Under the pieces are notes generated by a model. It was given only the letters and a program-made list of their open reading frames with translations. It made no database searches and was not told where the DNA came from. Below, piece after piece: positions 59,481 to 64,000 of a stretch of 64,000 nt of DNA. Both the position numbers and the translations under genes were made by a program. Each line of letters begins with the position of its first letter. Position 1 is the first letter of the stretch. Origin of the DNA: Erythroxylum novogranatense (Eukaryota; Streptophyta; Magnoliopsida; Malpighiales; Erythroxylaceae); contig CM057235.1 in NCBI GenBank assembly GCA_029891385.1, positions 15,118,001 to 15,182,000 of the forward strand, read 5' to 3'.

Positions 59481-60043
59481 GGATTGGAATGACATATACA
59501 AATTTCACAATTATTATGTTACCTTAATGTAGCGTAAACGATTGTCTCCGTGAATCTGCGAGATACTTCCCAACATACCCACAATTTCAAGAATAGCTTG
59601 GGCTCCCATATTACAAAGAACAACAGTTGGAATTGGGTAGATGATAATGTTTGCTAGTATTGGGTTATCAGTATTGAATTATATTTGACTTGATTGCTTA
59701 TGAGGAAAACCATGTTACGCATCGTTGGTATTTGTAAGGACCTTGTAACTTTGGGTTCCAAATATGACGAGAGGCTCCAACAATCTCGAGTTCAAGTTGT
59801 AATATTATCTTATTGGGTTCATGCATTTGAATTAATGTAATGTTGGCTTTACGGAAATTTGGATATGACAACCAAGAACGCATCGCATAAGTGTAGTAAT
59901 GGATAAATGTACAACCACAATAACAATCGGATCATCATTTACCAACTCCGATGGTATTGTTTGCTTGAACTATTTTACGCGTTGGTTTTAAATATTGTAT
60001 GTCTGTAACGTGTTATTTAACTCTTAATCATTTATCATGTTAG
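59481..60043. other. Non-coding between FRS body and next exon-like segments
   Basis: No domain recognised. It may be intron or downstream flank of the FRS gene. Confidence 0.5.
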
Positions 60044-60554
60044 GTGAATGCTATAGGAAGAAGCCAACACAATGTTACTGTTGATATCCCACCTGCAATG
60101 CGCATGACTGATTTACTTATGGTAATAACACGAACGTTTTGTTGATCATTTCAATTATGTTGTATACTTGCATGTATAATTGCATAACATGTGTTGATTT
60201 TTTTTAATTGTTAACCATGGATATTCGTTCACAGGCGCAACAGACATTTGGAATTGCACATTTGGAAGATATCAACAACTTTGGGCTTGAAATGTCGATT
60301 GGCAACTGTCATATTTGCCTTCGTGCCAAAAAGTTTTGTGTGTGTACAAGATGATTCTGATAACATAGTAAGTACTAAGCTGCATATACCTGTAAGGTGT
60401 TCACCATGTTATACTATTGTCTCGCTCTGCTGTGGTGTGTCAATGGTCTGAAATAGTGCGTACTCGTTCAACCTGGATACAGGCAGCTGTGGCCGCTGGG
60501 GATCTCTCATCCTTAAATGGCGAAGATGAGAGAGAGGAGTTCACCATGTTATGA
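60044..60554 (+). other. Three exon-like segments with good splice sites, gene unidentified
   Basis: 60044-60121 (after TTAG, before GTAATA) reads VNAIGRSQHNVTVDIPPAMR then MTDLLM. 60235 onward (after TTCACAG) reads AQQTFGIAHLEDINNFGLEM then SIGNCHICLRAKKFCVCTR before a TGA at about 60352. A consensus donor GTAAGT is at 60368. 60483-60554 (after GGATACAG) reads AAVAAGDLSSLNGEDE and ends with TGA. Segments 1 and 2 join in phase; joining 2 to 3 by the GTAAGT donor needs a one-base change. The CxxC...CxC cluster hints at metal binding. It could be the 3' end of the FRS gene or of another broken gene. Confidence 0.4.
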
Positions 60555-62943
60555 AGAAAGCGGAGATCAAGAAGATAAGTAACGGAAATCTGCTTTGGAT
60601 AAGTTGGAGCAAGCAAGCCAGGGTTCTATCCTTGGGGAGGCAAGTTGTACTTGTTCTTTTTCTAAACTTTTCTGTGATAAAAGAAGCATTTATGCCGGGA
60701 TATTTTTGGCGTATCAGGGTTGTATTTCGAAAACTTATTATTGGTGGACTTTCCTTGCCGTATATTTGTAGGCCATTTGTGTAGTCTATAGCAACGATGT
60801 TTTGAATAGGATTCCACTGTTTTTGGTTAAATGTCGAATGGTCATCATTGTGTTATCACACCGTTTGCAATTCAATACGACCTTTCCCTGCAACTATAAT
60901 TATCACGCATTCTCCATTCTAGTTAACAGGATTCCTTTGTATCCTGTCATCAAGTTATTATCGCTCTCTCAATGGGTGAATTATATTGCTGTTATCATGA
61001 TGTTTGTTACTAAGTTGATGACAAGTCGACGCTCCAGCTTCACTGGTTGTTAACTTCTGTCAGCAGCCTACTTATGATGAAATTGTTTGCTTCATTAACA
61101 ACTCTTAACACTTCTGTGTTCTTATTCATAGGGTTTGCAGCCTCTTCATGACGCTGTGGACAATTTTGCTCCAACACCATGGCAACCTTTAGGAAGTGCA
61201 TTGAGAAGGGGGTTCCAGTTTTGTTCAATAGTAAGGTTAAAGTTCGAGAGTTTTGATTAAAAAGCAAATCCGTGTTGACAACGTAGTACCCTCTCAAATA
61301 ATATTGAACGAATGATGAGTTCAATATTATTATTATATTTATTGCAGAGTATTGTTGCAATTTATTATTATCTTCATTATTACTAATAAATATTTTGGTT
61401 TAAAATGAACACATAATAGTCATTTTACGGCAATACATATTCTTCGATTTTAAAGAATACCTAAAGTCGATCGAAACTTGTTTTAACTTGATCGTCGAAT
61501 ACGTAACCTTCTTCTCCTCTAACCTTGTTCCTTTTTCAAACATATCCTTACACGTAAGCCTCCTTCCGACTTCTTCAACTTGTGAAATAATTTGAGTCTC
61601 TCTTAAAAGTTCTTCCTCTTCTCTAAAAGTTCTTCCTCTTCTCTAAAAGTAAGAGCCTCTTCTTGACGCTCCAAAGATTCTACCACCAGATTGTAGGTCA
61701 GTTGTTTGTATTGTTTTGATCGGGTGATGGGTTTCGATTGAGTGAGGGATATGTTTTTCATGTGGCTATTTTATGTGGGTATTTTCGATGAATTGCATCT
61801 GGGTAATTTGTTTGGGTTTTGTTTTTCGTATGGGTATTTCATCTGGATAATGTCAATGGGTTTCGATTAATTACATCGTGTGTTCTTCGCCTTCTTTGAA
61901 TTTAATACATCGTGGGAATCCCTCTTCACCCATTTTTGTGCCCCACTCACATTCACTCTCTACCTATTTATTCACCGTAAAGGTCCATGTCAGAGTGGTC
62001 ACTGTTCAGGTTAACAATGGACGGTCCACAGTTGAGCGTTAAAAGTGATTCATGCTGAACACTTTTAGTTGACGCTGAACATTCACGCATCATAGGAATT
62101 TATATGTTCTATTATATGTTCACTTCAGTGTCCAAATTTTTTTTAAAAATATTTTCGTCAGGTCTGTAACTGACAAACTTAGATCAATTCCTTATTCTCG
62201 TGACTGAAATATGGATCCTGATTGGTTTTGTTGTTTTGTGAAGTGAATGTGAGTAACTTCGAAACTTGCATTGAATACAATACGAATTAATTATGTTTGT
62301 AGGTTTTCTGTGTATGGTATTGTGATTTTTAGGATTGTGATTGCAGGAGGTTGGACTATTAAATTTGGTTACTCCTTCAAAGGGAAGCGTAGTAGGTGTT
62401 TCTTCTTTACGTTGTTTAGGTATGGATTGCTATTACAATTGCATCATTTCAAATTGTGACTCTTTGTCCTTTTGATTGATGTTGTGCATATATTTACGAT
62501 GGTTGAATTTGGTAATTATATGACTGCATGTAGAGATTTGTACCAATTATGTTACCTCAAAATTAAAATTGTTTGTCCTCTTCTTTTGTTCCATTCATAT
62601 TTTTGTCCCATTACTCTCAAAACTTGGACAAAACTGAACTCATAATTCAAATGTTTATACTAACCCGCATAAAGACAGAGTACAATTCCTATGCACAATA
62701 TGTTTTGTCCAGCTTAGTTTTGTTACATGTAATTGATTTAATATATAATTAATAGGGTAGCTAAATCAGAACCAAAATCAAACAAAAACATTGGATTCTA
62801 TATAGATACATCAAGAAGTCCAAATGATGGTTGTTCTCTTATTCTACTTTATGCCTTCAACTAACAAGTATGTGTTGAATCATCGGGTGAACCGTAATAA
62901 TTTGTCTTCTTAATTTGTCACATAAACAGCTGCCACCGTGACA
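60555..62943. other. Non-coding; nothing recognised beyond short repeats
   Basis: No domain. A 20-bp direct repeat (AAAAGTTCTTCCTCTTCTCT) is present two to three times at 61605-61650. TTGTCACATAAACAG at 62916-62930 looks like a splice acceptor just before the next ATG. Confidence 0.5.
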
Positions 62944-64000
62944 ATGGCCCGTCGAAGACCTAGACAGGCAGAGGGAAGCATGGAAGCTGAGGTGAGAGGG
63001 GACAATGCTGCAAACATTGCAGAAATGTATGATGCACCTTTTCCCATTTATTCCGAGGCAGAAGGAAAGAGGTTCAGGGAACTCCAAAGTAAGAGGATTG
63101 AGGTTCCTACGTATTTTGATTTTGACCTGCTTGAGCAAATAGGATTGAAAGACAGGTTGATGAATTTATGTGAGAGAGCTAGTTGGCAATATTTTGTGCG
63201 AAAAAGGTTCCCCATGTACCGTGACTTGACACTAGAGATGTTCACATCTTTGAGGTTTGCCACACGGCGACCAGAGATATTGTGGTTTAGGTTACAAGGG
63301 CGGGTGTGTTATATAGATGAGACGGTGTTACGACACGTATGTGAGTTTGCTCGGAACGATATTGAACATGCGCATCAGGGTTTCAATGTAACTTCCTACT
63401 GGAAATATTTAACAGACTTGGATACGTATGATCTGCACATTGCATCCAATGCACAAATTATGGAAGCGCATTTGAAGCTGCTGCATAAATTCATCTGTGG
63501 AACTGTTTTTGGCAAACAACAAAGTATTAAATGCTCGACGAAGGAGCTTTTCCTATTATGGTGCATCGAGCATGGACATAAACCGAACATGTTCACTTAT
63601 GTATCTAGAAAATTGATAGAATTTGTGGGGAGACGGGGGAGCAGCCTGGGAATGGGATATTTAGCAACTGCAATAGCTCGGTGCTTTAGGCTTGATCTTA
63701 GTGACCGTGTGGACATATTGAATTATCACTATTTCGATGTATCATATCTGACACGGTGCGAGATTATACACGGGAGCACCAGGCAACTACGAGATCCATC
63801 AACCCGTCGAGCATTGAAGCGTAGGTTGGTAGCGGGCGAGTCAAGTTCGATAGGTCACCGTGTGGGTCATGGTTATGTGGGTGACGGTGTTGAATATGGT
63901 TCCGAGACTGAGGGGCGACAACCGCAACCACAACATCAGTTCGCACCGCAACATTCACATGAACAACAGTCGCAACCTAATTTGGCCACGATACACCAAC
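62944..64000 (+). CDS. Athila ORF1-like / plant transposon-domain protein, runs off window
   Basis: ATG at 62944, then 352 codons without a stop to the window edge. The middle resembles the ATHILA ORF-1 / putative plant transposon protein families: LKDRLMNLCERASWQYFVRK, MYRDLTLEMFTSLRF, FRLQGRVCYIDETVLRHVCEF, then HKFICGTVFGKQ, STKELFLLWCIEHG and SLGMGYLATAIARCF (the family has FLacTiFGR, tKRELFFLWCM and a Gly-rich segment before an Ala helix). The C-terminal part turns Gln/His-rich (QPQPQHQFAPQHSHEQQSQP). It is unbroken, unlike most coding remnants here, so it may be a recent element gene or a host-retained relative. I see no LTR or primer site upstream. The function of these proteins is unknown. 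Confidence 0.75.
   Translation, partial: MARRRPRQAEGSMEAEVRGDNAANIAEMYDAPFPIYSEAEGKRFRELQSKRIEVPTYFDFDLLEQIGLKDRLMNLCERASWQYFVRKRFPMYRDLTLEMFTSLRFATRRPEILWFRLQGRVCYIDETVLRHVCEFARNDIEHAHQGFNVTSYWKYLTDLDTYDLHIASNAQIMEAHLKLLHKFICGTVFGKQQSIKCSTKELFLLWCIEHGHKPNMFTYVSRKLIEFVGRRGSSLGMGYLATAIARCFRLDLSDRVDILNYHYFDVSYLTRCEIIHGSTRQLRDPSTRRALKRRLVAGESSSIGHRVGHGYVGDGVEYGSETEGRQPQPQHQFAPQHSHEQQSQPNLATIHQ

Overview
This window is nuclear DNA from a flowering plant, most likely a eudicot. It holds several plant LTR retrotransposon lineages, a CYP82-type cytochrome P450 with a short intron, a FAR1/FHY3-type MULE-derived gene, and a degraded insert of chloroplast DNA (psbK, trnQ, psbA, trnH). The species cannot be named from sequence alone. 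Almost nothing here is an intact host gene.

Layout. Positions 1-4600 carry a broken Athila-type gag-protease on the minus strand, split by about 1.3 kb of non-coding DNA. Positions 4628-29930 are a Russian-doll nest, all on the minus strand. A Tat-lineage Ty3/gypsy element (tRNA-Lys primer site; RT, two RNase H domains, integrase, an antisense ORF and a tandem-repeat block next to the 3' LTR) is interrupted in gag by a Ty1/copia element (11896-29246, target duplication TTATC). The copia element is in turn interrupted in its reverse transcriptase by a chromodomain Ty3/gypsy element (14352-23644, target duplication AGGTT/GGGTT).

Positions 30464-35425 hold the P450 gene on the minus strand. A 3078-bp PIF/Harbinger-like DNA element with a CTA duplication sits in its 15th codon; without it the frame would be a normal 525-residue protein. 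Positions 35.6-42.2 kb are a patchwork of retroelement scraps and plastid DNA. The plastid pieces keep chloroplast order (psbK-trnQ ... psbA-trnH), but the rps16-trnK side has been replaced by an LTR-like block with a 27-bp tandem array. Positions 43.26-46.62 kb are a very large (ATT)n microsatellite field with an internal duplication of about 1 kb and GC-rich islets.

Positions 47909-57214 are a young non-autonomous LTR element of LARD type: two 4.3-kb LTRs around only 0.7 kb, target duplication TACAT. It landed in the fifth codon of the FAR1-related gene, whose remaining coding region follows at 57220-59480. Exon-like segments follow at 60.0-60.55 kb. An open frame related to Athila ORF1 / plant transposon proteins starts at 62944 and runs off the window.

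Two cross-cutting patterns stand out. Paired LTRs are almost identical in AT-rich tracts but differ by many small indels at CG and CNG sites, which looks like methylation-linked sequencing error and may explain many of the frameshifts. Several unrelated repeats also carry GC-rich islets built from short palindromes (GTCGCGAC, GCCTAGCGAGGC, CTCATGAG, GGCGCC).
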